Assembly (NCBI GenBank): GCA_937907705.1
Contig: CALCVP010000072.1
Location: 1-64,000, forward strand
Reading direction: 5' to 3'
Origin: an uncultured Prevotella sp.
Lineage (GTDB): Bacteria; Bacteroidota; Bacteroidia; Bacteroidales; Bacteroidaceae
DNA: 64,000 nt
This document shows, piece by piece, positions 56,570 to 64,000 of this stretch; within the stretch, counting starts at the first letter, position 1, and every line of letters starts with the position of its first letter. The notes below the pieces were generated by a model. That model searched no databases. It was not told the origin of the DNA and worked only from the letters and a program-made list of their open reading frames with translations. Position numbers and translations under genes: made by a program.

Positions 56570-58144
56570 ATGGACTATAAGAAATTATGTACTTTATTTA
56601 CAGTAGCCTTGCTATGGCTGTTGTCGGTTGCACCTTCCATGGCTATGGAAGAGCAGGCAGGGTCGGCCATTGTGCAGAAGACAAAAGGTGATGCCTGCTA
56701 TAATGCAGGGCGGTTTTCAGAGGCTTTGGAGTTTTATACCAAGGCTCTGGATATATCAAAGAATGAAGAAAATGAGCGAATCTACTATGCTTGCTTGGGA
56801 AACATTGGCAATATCTATGCCAGCATGGACGACCTGAAGCGTGCTGTCCACTATTATACGCGTGGCTATGAGGCTTCTGCAAAGAGCAAATACATAGAGT
56901 TGCAATGGCGCTTTGCGGTCAATCTGGTGTCGGCTTATTGCCAACTGAAAGACCCGAAGAGTGCAAAGGCTTTCTTTCAGATGCAGATGCAACTGCCTAT
57001 CAAGGGCGTACAGCAAAAGGAATACTACTTTTTGATAAACCAGGCTTATATAGCTGAGGCAGAGAACAAGCCACAGATGGCACGCTACTACTTGCAGAAG
57101 GTGTGCGATTTTGCCGTTGACCATAAGATGGATCCTAACTACAGTCTGAATCCTTTGGTAGATCTTGGCAGACTGTATATGAAGGAAGGCAATGTAAAAG
57201 AGGCGCTGGCTTGCTTCAGAAAGGCACAGCATGGCTTGCTGAAGCTGCCCCATCAGGAGGCTTTGGTAAGTGTCTATAAGGCTATGACTGAGGCTTTCAG
57301 GCAGCAGGGACAGGCAGACAGCGCTGCTGTGTACCACCGCCGCTACCTCAGCATGTCTGATTCGGTGTTCAACATGAGCCAGTTTACCATGGCTGGCAGC
57401 AAGCTTTTTGAGTATGAGAATGCCGAGACACAGAAGCAGATTAACCACCTTGTGTCGCAGAACCACATTCAATGGGGGGTCATCAGCGTGTTTGTACTGT
57501 TGCTTGTTGCCTTGGCACTGCTCTATACAGCTCTTAGACGCAAGACCCGAAGTCTGCAAGAGGCACAGCAGCTTTTAGTGAGCAAGAATGAACAACTGAT
57601 GCAGAGCGACCGCAAAAGCAAGCAGCTGCTGCAACAGTATGTGCAGGCTATGAACGAGAAACAGCAGAAACCGACAGCCACTCATGCTCCTGCTGATGAA
57701 CCGCAGGCGGATGATGTGGCTGAAGACAAAGACAAACAGCAGGGCGAACGCACAGGTGTAGCCATGAACGAAGAGCAGCGCAACCGCTTGCTGAACAGCA
57801 TTACTACGGTGATGGAGGATGTGAGCATTATCTCAAACTCTAACTTCAATCTGTCTATGTTGGCAGAAATGGTGGAGTCTAACACCAAGTATGTATCGTG
57901 GATTATTAACGAAACGTATCACAAAAACTTCAAGACTTTGCTCAATGAATACCGTATTCGCGAGGCATGCAAGCGGCTGTATGACAAAAAGCACTATGGC
58001 AACATGACCATACAGGCTATCTATGAAGAGTTAGGTTACAACTCGGCAGCCAGTTTTATACAGGCTTTCAAAAAGGTAAACGGCATGACGCCATCGGTAT
58101 ATCAGAAGTTGAAGGCGCAGGAAACGGACGCAACGAAAGAATAA
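56570..58144 (+). CDS. TPR-transmembrane-AraC family regulator
   Basis: From the ATG at 56570 the product is 524 residues with a signal peptide (LFTVALLWLLSVAPSMA). The frame is open to 56498, but that would place the start before its own promoter. Residues about 35-280 form tetratricopeptide repeats (GDACYNAGRFSEALEFYTKAL, GNIGNIYASMDDLKRAVHYYTRGY). A transmembrane helix lies near 305-325 (WGVISVFVLLLVALALLYTAL), followed by a coiled-coil-like Gln-rich stretch and a C-terminal AraC-type DNA-binding domain (IQAIYEELGYNSAASFIQAFKKVNGMTPSVYQ). It would sense periplasmic partners through the TPRs and bind DNA from the membrane. It may control the divergent adhesin gene; that is inference. Confidence 0.88.
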   Translation: MDYKKLCTLFTVALLWLLSVAPSMAMEEQAGSAIVQKTKGDACYNAGRFSEALEFYTKALDISKNEENERIYYACLGNIGNIYASMDDLKRAVHYYTRGYEASAKSKYIELQWRFAVNLVSAYCQLKDPKSAKAFFQMQMQLPIKGVQQKEYYFLINQAYIAEAENKPQMARYYLQKVCDFAVDHKMDPNYSLNPLVDLGRLYMKEGNVKEALACFRKAQHGLLKLPHQEALVSVYKAMTEAFRQQGQADSAAVYHRRYLSMSDSVFNMSQFTMAGSKLFEYENAETQKQINHLVSQNHIQWGVISVFVLLLVALALLYTALRRKTRSLQEAQQLLVSKNEQLMQSDRKSKQLLQQYVQAMNEKQQKPTATHAPADEPQADDVAEDKDKQQGERTGVAMNEEQRNRLLNSITTVMEDVSIISNSNFNLSMLAEMVESNTKYVSWIINETYHKNFKTLLNEYRIREACKRLYDKKHYGNMTIQAIYEELGYNSAASFIQAFKKVNGMTPSVYQKLKAQETDATKE

Positions 58145-58176
58145 GTGCATATATAATATACTATGTATAGGTCATG

Positions 58177-58225
58177 GACGGACAATAAGGACTATTGAAA
58201 AAATCCTTGTTGTCTGTCTTCTTTT
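58177..58225 (+). terminator. Terminator of the TPR-AraC gene
   Basis: GACGGACAATAAGGA (58177-58191) pairs with TCCTTGTTGTCTGTC (58204-58218) with two G-T pairs, followed by TTCTTTT. Confidence 0.8.
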
Positions 58226-58278
58226 ATGGAGCTGTCAGCCGTGTTTGTTTTTACTTGTATTTTGCTTGCTTGCCAATA

Positions 58279-58374
58279 GCTATGTTATCACTTGCCGATT
58301 GCAGTGCTATTAGCCGGTGATTGCAATGTTATTGGCAAGCGATTGCAGTGCTATCGGAAGTCAATTGCTATGCT
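58279..58374. repeat. 22-base phased repeat array D
   Basis: Cores start at 58279, 58301, 58323, 58345 and 58367, exactly 22 bases apart: GCTATGTT, GCAGTGCT, GCAATGTT, GCAGTGCT, GCTATGCT. Here all units face the same way, and the clearest unit reads GATTGCAGTGCTATCGG. It lies between the regulator terminator and the probable small RNA. Confidence 0.85.
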
Positions 58375-58438
58375 TTTGGAATGGGAACAGAATGAGAAAA
58401 CTGAATGCGTGGGAAGAAATGAGTTGACGTAAGGGTAT

Positions 58439-58502
58439 AAAAAAAGGAGTACCGCTGTACTCCAACCTTTTGTTAACCTTAAATCTAATACTATGAAAAA
58501 CA
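58439..58502 (-). ncRNA. Probable small RNA of about 64 nt
   Basis: On the minus strand a full promoter (58538-58508) is followed by about 64 bases without a reading frame. They end in a perfect terminator, GGAGTACAGCGGTACTCC, and a run of seven T (58445-58439). The body (CATAGTATTAGATTTAAGG and onward) looks like a conserved short noncoding RNA that I recall from other Bacteroidales genomes, but I cannot name the family with certainty. Target unknown. Confidence 0.65.
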
Positions 58503-58507
58503 CGTTG

Positions 58508-58538
58508 CAAAGGTATGAATTTTCTGAAAATGTGCAAT
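58508..58538 (-). promoter_or_regulatory. Promoter of the small RNA
   Basis: On the minus strand TATTG (58539-58535), 19 bases, then TACCTTTG (58515-58508). Only the second T of the -33 TTTG is replaced, and the spacing is ideal. Confidence 0.75.
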
Positions 58539-58869
58539 ACTTTTTATGCACTTTTTTTGCAGGAAATGCCATTTGTTGATTTATGTCAATCAGAATAGCC
58601 TATAAAACATTGAAAGCCATGGCTTTAACTAATATTTTCAGTAAAATGAAAGGCTGCTGTTTGCGCACCCAAGAGTGGCATTTCCATTCCATTTTTCAGC
58701 CCTGCGGCAAGCGGAAAAGCAGTGCCTCTGCTTCACTCTTTTATCCGCCTTGTTGGTTGGTGGATGGCATCAAAATTATCTATCCATTGAATTAAATAGA
58801 CTGCATGCGTCCAATTCCCGAAAAAATGTGTATATTCGCATCTTATAATACCTAATATATAGAATAGCC
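58539..58869. other. Intergenic region before the DUF2851 gene
   Basis: About 330 bases with no convincing feature beyond TATATTCG (58831-58838), one mismatch from the -7 consensus and 32 bases before the next ATG. A 70-codon open frame (58583-58795) has no signal peptide, motif or leader and is not called. Confidence 0.4.
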
Positions 58870-60177
58870 ATGGAAGTACTGTTGCATTATATATGGAAGC
58901 ATAAGCTGTTTCCGCTGCACCCCTTGACCACTGTTGACGGACAATCCATAGAGGTGATAGACGCCGGACTGCACAACCGGCACCAAGGTCCCGACTTCTT
59001 TAATGCGAAAGTAAAGATAGGCGGCACACTGTGGGTGGGTAATGTAGAGATACACGACAAGTCGAGCGACTGGTATCTGCACGGCCACGACAAAGATGCC
59101 GCTTACAACAATGTAGTGCTGCATGTTACGGGGCAGAACGATGCCGATGTTACGACAGCCAATGGCAAGCAGGTGGCGCAAATGGTGCTTGCGGTGCCCC
59201 GGCAGGTGGCAGACAACTATCAGCAGTTGCTCTCTACCGACAGCTATCCGCCCTGTTATGCCGTTATTCCGCAGCTTTCTCAACTTACGGTACACTCATG
59301 GATGAGTAGCTTGCAAGCCGAACGTCTGGAGCAGAAGACCCGACAGATAGAGCAGCGTGTGGCACTTCAAGGCGGCTCTTGGGAGTATGCACTCTTCGTA
59401 ACCTTGGCACGTAACTATGGCTTTGGCGTCAATGGCGATGCCTTTGAGGCATGGGCACAGGGCTTGGGCCTGAATGCCATAGCCCATCATCGCGACGACC
59501 TGTTCCAGATAGAAGCCATGTTTATGGGGCAAGCAGGGTTGTTGGATCTTCATACCGTGCCGGAGCGTTACCGGCAAGATGCCCTCAGCGAGGGATACTT
59601 TACCCGTTTGCAGCGCGAGTATGCCTATCTTGCCCATAAGTTTGGGCTTCAGCCTATGGATGCAGGGCAGTGGCGTTTTCTCAGGTTGCGTCCGCAGAAC
59701 TTTCCACACATACGCATCTCGCAGTTGGCACAGCTCTATCATTTGCACCGTTTCCAGCTGAGCACACTGATAGAGTGTACTACCGTGGAGCAGCTGGCAG
59801 ACCTGTTGGAAACCTGTGTTACACCTTATTGGGAGACCCATTATACCTTTGGCTCCACCAGCTGCAAGACACGCAAGCGGCTTTCGCCGGCATCCATCCG
59901 TCTGCTGATTATCAATACAGTGGTGCCTACGCTCTTTGCCTACGGCCGCCACCGCTCCAACGAGCAGCTCTGTCAGCGCGCTTTCGACCTGTTGGAACAG
60001 TTGCCTACCGAGAACAATACCATTGTGCGCACTTGGCAGCAGTGCGGTATAGTTCCCTCATCGGCTGCCGACAGCCAGGCTTTGCTGCAACTCAAGCGCG
60101 AATATTGCGACAAGCGCGAGTGCTTGCGCTGCCGTATAGGCTACGAATATCTGCGTGGACAACAGTCTGAATCTTGA
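58870..60177 (+). CDS. DUF2851 family protein
   Basis: The 435-residue cytoplasmic protein matches DUF2851, a family widespread in Bacteroidetes. Characteristic blocks are LLHYIWKHKLFP at the start, GLHNRHQGPDFFNAKVKIGGTLWVGNVEIHDKSSDWYLHGHDKDAAYNNVVLHV at residues about 32-86, and a cysteine-containing C-terminus (REYCDKRECLRCRIGYEYL). The acidic and His residues in the N-terminal block resemble a nuclease-like active site, but no activity is established, so I assign none. The gene is followed by the thioesterase-dprA-dusB cluster. Confidence 0.9.
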   Translation: MEVLLHYIWKHKLFPLHPLTTVDGQSIEVIDAGLHNRHQGPDFFNAKVKIGGTLWVGNVEIHDKSSDWYLHGHDKDAAYNNVVLHVTGQNDADVTTANGKQVAQMVLAVPRQVADNYQQLLSTDSYPPCYAVIPQLSQLTVHSWMSSLQAERLEQKTRQIEQRVALQGGSWEYALFVTLARNYGFGVNGDAFEAWAQGLGLNAIAHHRDDLFQIEAMFMGQAGLLDLHTVPERYRQDALSEGYFTRLQREYAYLAHKFGLQPMDAGQWRFLRLRPQNFPHIRISQLAQLYHLHRFQLSTLIECTTVEQLADLLETCVTPYWETHYTFGSTSCKTRKRLSPASIRLLIINTVVPTLFAYGRHRSNEQLCQRAFDLLEQLPTENNTIVRTWQQCGIVPSSAADSQALLQLKREYCDKRECLRCRIGYEYLRGQQSES

Positions 60178-60219
60178 ACTTTATGCCGCCATTTGACGTG
60201 TGTAATCGGATTTTTACAG

Positions 60220-60227
60220 TACCTTTG
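60220..60227 (+). promoter_or_regulatory. -7 element before the thioesterase-dprA-dusB operon
   Basis: TACCTTTG matches TAnnTTTG. The nearest TTTG (60192-60195) is 24 bases away, longer than usual. It lies 76 bases before the first ATG. Confidence 0.4.
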
Positions 60228-60302
60228 CATACAGTTTTGGCTGTTCTTGCAGGACAGCGGCAACATGCTGCATTGCCATGAGCAACCAGACAGTACCCTA
60301 TA

Positions 60303-60713
60303 ATGACCCGAAACATGAAATATATATTTGAAACCCGCATGATGGTTCGCGACTATGAGTGCGACATCGAAGGCATTGTCAACAATGCCAACTACCTGCA
60401 TTATGCAGAGCATACCCGCCATCTGTTTTTGCAGAAGTGCGGTCTGAGCTTTGCAGAGATGCACCGTAAAGGCATAGATGCCGTGGTGGCACGCATGAAC
60501 TTGCAGTTCAAGACACCCTTGCAGTGCGACGATGAGTTTATCTCTTGTCTGAATTTGCGCAAGGAGGGCGTGCGTTATGTGTTTCAGCAAGATATATATC
60601 GCGCCAGTGACCATAAGGTATGCTTCAAGGGAGTGATAGACTTGGTATGTCTGGTCAACGGCAAGTTGGCCAACAGCAAGGAGTATGATGAGGCTTTCAG
60701 CCAATGGTTGTAG
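60303..60713 (+). CDS. Acyl-CoA thioesterase, hotdog fold (4HBT type)
   Basis: The 136-residue protein fits the YbgC/4-hydroxybenzoyl-CoA thioesterase family. MVRDYECDIEGIVNNANYLHYAEHTRHLFLQKCG carries the usual Asp (in CDIEGIVNNANY) near residue 22 that activates water for thioester cleavage. Such enzymes hydrolyse short- or medium-chain acyl-CoA or acyl-ACP. The start may be the second Met (60315), which would give a more typical N-terminus. It ends six bases before dprA. Confidence 0.88.
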   Translation: MTRNMKYIFETRMMVRDYECDIEGIVNNANYLHYAEHTRHLFLQKCGLSFAEMHRKGIDAVVARMNLQFKTPLQCDDEFISCLNLRKEGVRYVFQQDIYRASDHKVCFKGVIDLVCLVNGKLANSKEYDEAFSQWL

Positions 60714-60719
60714 ACCCCT

Positions 60720-61850
60720 ATGGAGCGCAACATAGAACTGGTTAACAAGCTGACACTGTCGCGCCTTACCTACTTTCAGCAGGGAGGAGCTACCAAAGAG
60801 TGCGAACATTTTGGCTCTGCCACGGCGGCCATGGAGGCACGCAGCGATATGGCTCGTGCACGGCTGCGGGGAGCCAACGGCTCTGATTCTGCCCTGAAAG
60901 CCATAGAAGCAGCCCGGCAAAAGGCAGAGGAAGAACTGGCTTTTGCCGAAAAAGCTGGCATAAAGGTGCTGGCATGGGGCGATGCAGACTATCCACAGCG
61001 GCTCAAAGGCTGCGATGATGCCCCTTTGGTGCTGTTCTCCAAGGGCAACGCTACGCTCAATGTGCCCCGTGCCGTCAGCATAGTGGGCACACGCAACTGC
61101 ACGCAGTATGGGCAGGATTTTATCAAAAAACTGGTGGAAGAGCTGTCAGCGATGTGTCCTCAACTGCTCATAGTGAGTGGCTTGGCGTATGGAGTGGACA
61201 TTCATGCCCATCGCGAAGCCATGGACAACAAGTTGCCTACGGTGGCTGTGCTGGCACATGGTCTGGACCGTATCTACCCTTCTTTGCACCGGCCTGATGC
61301 GGTGCGTATGGTGGAACACGGGGCACTGCTCACCGAATACTTTACAGGCACACGCCCCGACAAGCTCAACTTCTTGCGCCGCAACCGCATTGTGGCAGGA
61401 CTGACAGATGCCACCGTGGTCATAGAAAGTGCCTCTCATGGCGGCGCATTGGCCACGGCACGCATAGCCAAAGACTATGGTCGACAGGTAATGGCGGTGC
61501 CGGGGCGCGCCACAGACACTTACTCGCAGGGCTGCAACAAGATAATCAGAGACCGGCAAGCCACACTCATTACCTCGGCAGCAGACCTCATGTTCATCTT
61601 ACAGTGGGCAGACGAAGCGCAGATGGCACAGAAGCGGAAGGCGGGTATAGAGCTTTCGCTCTTTCCTGACCTTACGGAAGAAGAGCAGCAACTGGTCAAC
61701 TTGTTGCAGACAGAAGGCGACTTGCAGCTGAACAGCATGACCATGAAAACCTCACAACCTGTTAACCAAGTGGCTGCCAACCTGTTTTCGCTCGAAATGA
61801 AGGGCGTGGTAAGGGTATTGGCAGGAGGCATTTATCACCTTATATCATAG
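60720..61850 (+). CDS. dprA: DNA-processing protein DprA
   Basis: DprA binds incoming single-stranded DNA during natural transformation and loads RecA. The 376-residue protein has a helical N-terminal part with helix-hairpin-helix features, the Rossmann-like core (SIVGTRNCTQYGQDF, VSGLAYGVDIHAHREAM, LAHGLDRIYPSLHR, GALLTEYFTGTRPDKLNFLRRNRIVAGL, ESASHGGALATARIAKDYGRQVMAVPG) and a C-terminal winged-helix segment. All signature blocks are intact, suggesting a working protein. It lies between the thioesterase and dusB genes, with gaps of 6 and 10 bases. Confidence 0.95.
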   Translation: MERNIELVNKLTLSRLTYFQQGGATKECEHFGSATAAMEARSDMARARLRGANGSDSALKAIEAARQKAEEELAFAEKAGIKVLAWGDADYPQRLKGCDDAPLVLFSKGNATLNVPRAVSIVGTRNCTQYGQDFIKKLVEELSAMCPQLLIVSGLAYGVDIHAHREAMDNKLPTVAVLAHGLDRIYPSLHRPDAVRMVEHGALLTEYFTGTRPDKLNFLRRNRIVAGLTDATVVIESASHGGALATARIAKDYGRQVMAVPGRATDTYSQGCNKIIRDRQATLITSAADLMFILQWADEAQMAQKRKAGIELSLFPDLTEEEQQLVNLLQTEGDLQLNSMTMKTSQPVNQVAANLFSLEMKGVVRVLAGGIYHLIS

Positions 61851-61860
61851 TAAAAAGAAA

Positions 61861-62907
61861 ATGAAAATAGGCAATATACAGTTTGGTGACAGACCTTTGT
61901 TTCTGGCACCGATGGAAGATGTAACAGACATAGGCTTCCGCTTGCTCTGCAAACGCTTTGGAGCCTCTATGGTTTATACCGAGTTTGTAAGTGCTGAAGC
62001 ACTGGTACGCTCGGTGCAAGCCACGATAAAGAAGCTTGCCATCAGCGATGTGGAGCGGCCCGTAGGCATACAGATATACGGTAGAGACGTGGCTTCGATG
62101 GTTGAAGCGGCCAAGATCGTGGAACAGGCAGGTCCCGACTTGATAGACATTAACTTTGGTTGCCCGGTCAAGAAAGTGGCTGGCAAGGGCGCAGGAGCAG
62201 GCATGTTGCAGAATATTCCGCTTATGTTGGAGATAACGAAAGCCGTGGTGGATGCTGTGAAAGTGCCCGTAACGGTGAAGACAAGGTTAGGATGGAGCAA
62301 CGACAACCTTATCATTACCGACTTGGCGGAACAGTTGCAAGACTGCGGCATACAGGCACTGACCATTCATGGGCGTACAAGGGCACAGATGTATACAGGG
62401 CAGGCAGACTGGACTTTGATAGGAGAAGTAAAGCGAAACCCACGCATACATATTCCGATTATTGGCAATGGCGACATCACTACGCCAGAACAGGCGCGCC
62501 AAGCGTTTGAACGTTATGGGGTGGATGCAGTGATGATAGGGCGCGCTACCTTTGGCCATCCGTGGCTGTTTAAGGAGTTTCGTGATTATCTGGACGGCAA
62601 AGATCCTGACCCTACCATGGACTTTAACTGGAAATTGGATGTGCTTGAAGAGCAGCTTCGCATCAATGTGGAGCGCATAGACGAGTATCGTGGCATCTTG
62701 CATACACGCAGACACTTGGCTGCCAGCCCGATATTCAAGGGCATTCCCAACTTCAGGCAAACGCGTATTGCCATGCTTCGTGCTGCAAAAATGGAAGAAC
62801 TGACGGCTATTCTCAATGATATAAGGCAGCAGTATGCCAATGGCACGCTTGGGGCAGGGCCGCAAACGCAGGGCGAGGAGGCTACTCCAGTGATTGCAAC
62901 AGATTGA
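61861..62907 (+). CDS. dusB: tRNA-dihydrouridine synthase DusB
   Basis: DusB reduces specific uridines in the D loop of tRNAs using FMN and NADPH. The 348-residue TIM-barrel protein shows LAPMEDVTDIGFRLLCKRFGASMVYTEFVSAEAL at the start, the catalytic Cys in DINFGCPVKKVAGKGAGAGML near residue 100, TIHGRTRAQMYTGQADW and a GRATFGHPWLFKE block. It is the last gene of a probable four-gene run and is closed by a long perfect hairpin. Confidence 0.95.
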   Translation: MKIGNIQFGDRPLFLAPMEDVTDIGFRLLCKRFGASMVYTEFVSAEALVRSVQATIKKLAISDVERPVGIQIYGRDVASMVEAAKIVEQAGPDLIDINFGCPVKKVAGKGAGAGMLQNIPLMLEITKAVVDAVKVPVTVKTRLGWSNDNLIITDLAEQLQDCGIQALTIHGRTRAQMYTGQADWTLIGEVKRNPRIHIPIIGNGDITTPEQARQAFERYGVDAVMIGRATFGHPWLFKEFRDYLDGKDPDPTMDFNWKLDVLEEQLRINVERIDEYRGILHTRRHLAASPIFKGIPNFRQTRIAMLRAAKMEELTAILNDIRQQYANGTLGAGPQTQGEEATPVIATD

Positions 62908-62930
62908 AAGTAAACTGCAGTGATACCAAT

Positions 62931-62983
62931 AGCGCTAACGGCACAGTGGCTTGTCAAAGGCAAACCACTGTGCCGTTAGCGCT
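62931..62983. terminator. Bidirectional terminator after dusB
   Basis: Perfect 19-base arms (62931-62949 and 62965-62983), with core CTAACGGCACAGTGG, enclose a 15-base loop. It lies between the converging dusB and MetH-activation genes. Confidence 0.85.
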
Positions 62984-63044
62984 TTATTGTATGGTGAGGG
63001 TTATATGCTTATATAGTAAAGGGCATGTGCTTGCAGTGTGGCTG

Positions 63045-63761
63045 TTAGGCTATTTCATGGCTGTCAGTGTGCTTTTGCGGCTTTTTGCGCCGCTTGTAGC
63101 ACAGCGCAAAGTCGCACAGTCCACAGGTATAGTCAAGCTTTTTGACACTTTCGCCCACACCGATGACTCCACTTACCGACTTGATGGGTACCATCAAGCT
63201 GGAGGGTGTGAGCCTGACGCCACACGGTTCGGGCGTGGGGAAAAGGCTGAAGAGCTGTTGCTGCTGCGACACATGCCAGCCACAGTAGCCTGGGCTGAAC
63301 CTGTTGGTGTGGTGCCAGCCATGTGTCTGGAGCGTAGCTTGCAGCGAAGTCTCCATCAAGTCGGCCGTTCGCTCCGCCAATACACTGCCAACAGAGTCTG
63401 CTAAATAGGCCTTTACCATGTCGCCTTCGGCCTTCAACTGCTGCTGAAAGGCTTCAAACGCCATACCACCGGTAGCCACAAAGAAGGCAAATGCTTGCGA
63501 ACCGCGCAACTGTCGGCTGATGATGCGCCCTATTTGAAACGTTTTGCCACCCACGGTAAGCGTGTGTTGCTGCTCGTCAAGGGTGCCCTTGGCCAGGAAA
63601 AAGCAAAATTGCGGACGCAGGAAACTGCTGATACGGGCCTCTATATCGCTCAACTCGCGCAGCACATCGGCATCAGGCGTACTCTCGCCATAGCCCATTT
63701 GCTCGTAGATATCTTTCTGTTGGATGCCTAAGTCGGCATAAGTAACCTCTTGTGTAAACAT
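63045..63761 (-). CDS. Vitamin B12-dependent methionine synthase activation domain protein
   Basis: From the ATG at 63761 the product is 238 residues. The frame is open 13 codons further to a TTG at 63800, but those residues are not family-like. The C-terminal half carries the MetH activation-domain features: NRFSPGYCGWHVSQQQQLF, LMVPIKSVSGVIGVG and CGLCDFALCYKRR. In E. coli this domain is the C-terminus of MetH and binds S-adenosylmethionine during reductive reactivation of the cobalamin cofactor. Here it is a separate small gene, suggesting that the rest of MetH is encoded elsewhere. It lies just downstream of a probable peptidase gene on the same strand. Confidence 0.88.
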   Translation of the reverse strand: MFTQEVTYADLGIQQKDIYEQMGYGESTPDADVLRELSDIEARISSFLRPQFCFFLAKGTLDEQQHTLTVGGKTFQIGRIISRQLRGSQAFAFFVATGGMAFEAFQQQLKAEGDMVKAYLADSVGSVLAERTADLMETSLQATLQTHGWHHTNRFSPGYCGWHVSQQQQLFSLFPTPEPCGVRLTPSSLMVPIKSVSGVIGVGESVKKLDYTCGLCDFALCYKRRKKPQKHTDSHEIA

Positions 63762-63871
63762 AATTGAAAGAATGGATGATGGCTGTTGACAGGCTAACAA
63801 GAGTACAAAGTGGCTTTTATCCTGTTGCTTTACCGTATTGCTTCCTATGGATAAACCGCCTTTATAACTGC

Positions 63872-64000
63872 TTATTGCTCCTTACCCGTAGCCACTTGCA
63901 GTGCTTTCTTTACGATATCGCTGTTTTGGTTGATAACAGCGAAGTACTCACTCATGTCAAACAAGTCTCTTGCCACCAAGGCCTTCACTTGTGTTTGCAG
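63872..64000 (-). CDS. C-terminal end of a probable S41 (carboxy-terminal processing) peptidase, cut by the window edge
   Basis: The last 42 codons and the stop (TAA, 63874-63872) of a minus-strand gene are present. The peptide contains VKALVARDLFDMSEYF and VINQNSDIVKKALQV, a pattern I associate with the C-termini of Bacteroidales S41 peptidases, which cleave proteins in the periplasm. The catalytic part lies outside the window, so the family call is tentative; that it is coding is more certain. Confidence 0.5.
   Translation of the reverse strand: MQTQVKALVARDLFDMSEYFAVINQNSDIVKKALQVATGKEQ

Noticed and set aside
11688..58374. The 22-base arrays as CRISPR arrays
   Set aside because: There is no long conserved repeat alternating with unique spacers, the period is too short, orientations are mixed, and no cas genes are present.
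58583..58795. A 70-codon frame as a small gene
   Set aside because: No promoter at a fitting distance, no signal peptide or motif, and composition like the surrounding noncoding DNA.

Overview
The window reads as a chromosomal segment of a Bacteroidales bacterium, most likely a Prevotella-like member of the Prevotellaceae. The evidence is the type IX secretion (T9SS) genes porU and porV, many secreted proteins ending in short T9SS sorting tails, a hybrid two-component system (HTCS) regulator, the DUF4271-hemD-rnpA-yidD order, and promoters of the Bacteroidetes type (TTTG, about 19-20 bases, TAnnTTTG). No insertion sequence, phage gene or CRISPR array was seen.

Layout. 1-5.1 kb: a secreted M6 metalloprotease (minus strand) and two secreted proteins of unknown role. 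5.4-11 kb: an FAH-family hydrolase overlapping porU, then porV. 11.1-15.4 kb: ispF, a succinyl-CoA:acetate-type CoA-transferase (minus) and cysS. 15.7-25.8 kb: a leucine-rich-repeat protein with a dockerin-like module, followed by a 2776-residue surface protein that opens with a cohesin-like module. 26-31.6 kb: metK, DUF4271 membrane protein, hemD, rnpA, yidD, tyrS. 32-34.3 kb: tRNA-Gln and kduI-kduD for unsaturated uronate catabolism. 34.5-40.9 kb: a sigma-54 enhancer-binding response regulator, a small Ser/Thr/Pro-repeat secreted protein behind a near-perfect sigma-54 promoter, a kinase-REC-HPt phosphorelay protein, and an M15 peptidase lipoprotein. 41-46.6 kb: an HTCS regulator and a MATE exporter. 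46.8-56.3 kb (minus): an Omp28-like protein, a second M6 protease and a 1561-residue adhesin-like protein. 56.6-58.1 kb: a TPR-AraC regulator. 58.4-58.5 kb: a probable small RNA. 58.9-62.9 kb: DUF2851 protein, thioesterase, dprA, dusB. The end (minus) holds a MetH-activation-domain protein and the last codons of a probable S41 peptidase.

How the genes fit together. PorU and PorV form part of the machine that processes and anchors T9SS cargo, and at least seven proteins in the window carry T9SS-like tails, so machinery and clients sit close together. The 34.5-40 kb block looks like one signalling unit: a membrane kinase with its own receiver and HPt domains, a sigma-54 activator, and one obvious target promoter with a phased array of candidate activator sites 60-175 bases upstream.

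Two observations stand out. First is the sigma-54 circuit driving a mucin-like secreted repeat protein. Second is a family of intergenic arrays found at five places, in which near-palindromic cores recur at exactly 22-base steps (five cores in each of four arrays), with units facing either way without losing register. Function calls rest on motifs read by eye; no database search was possible.
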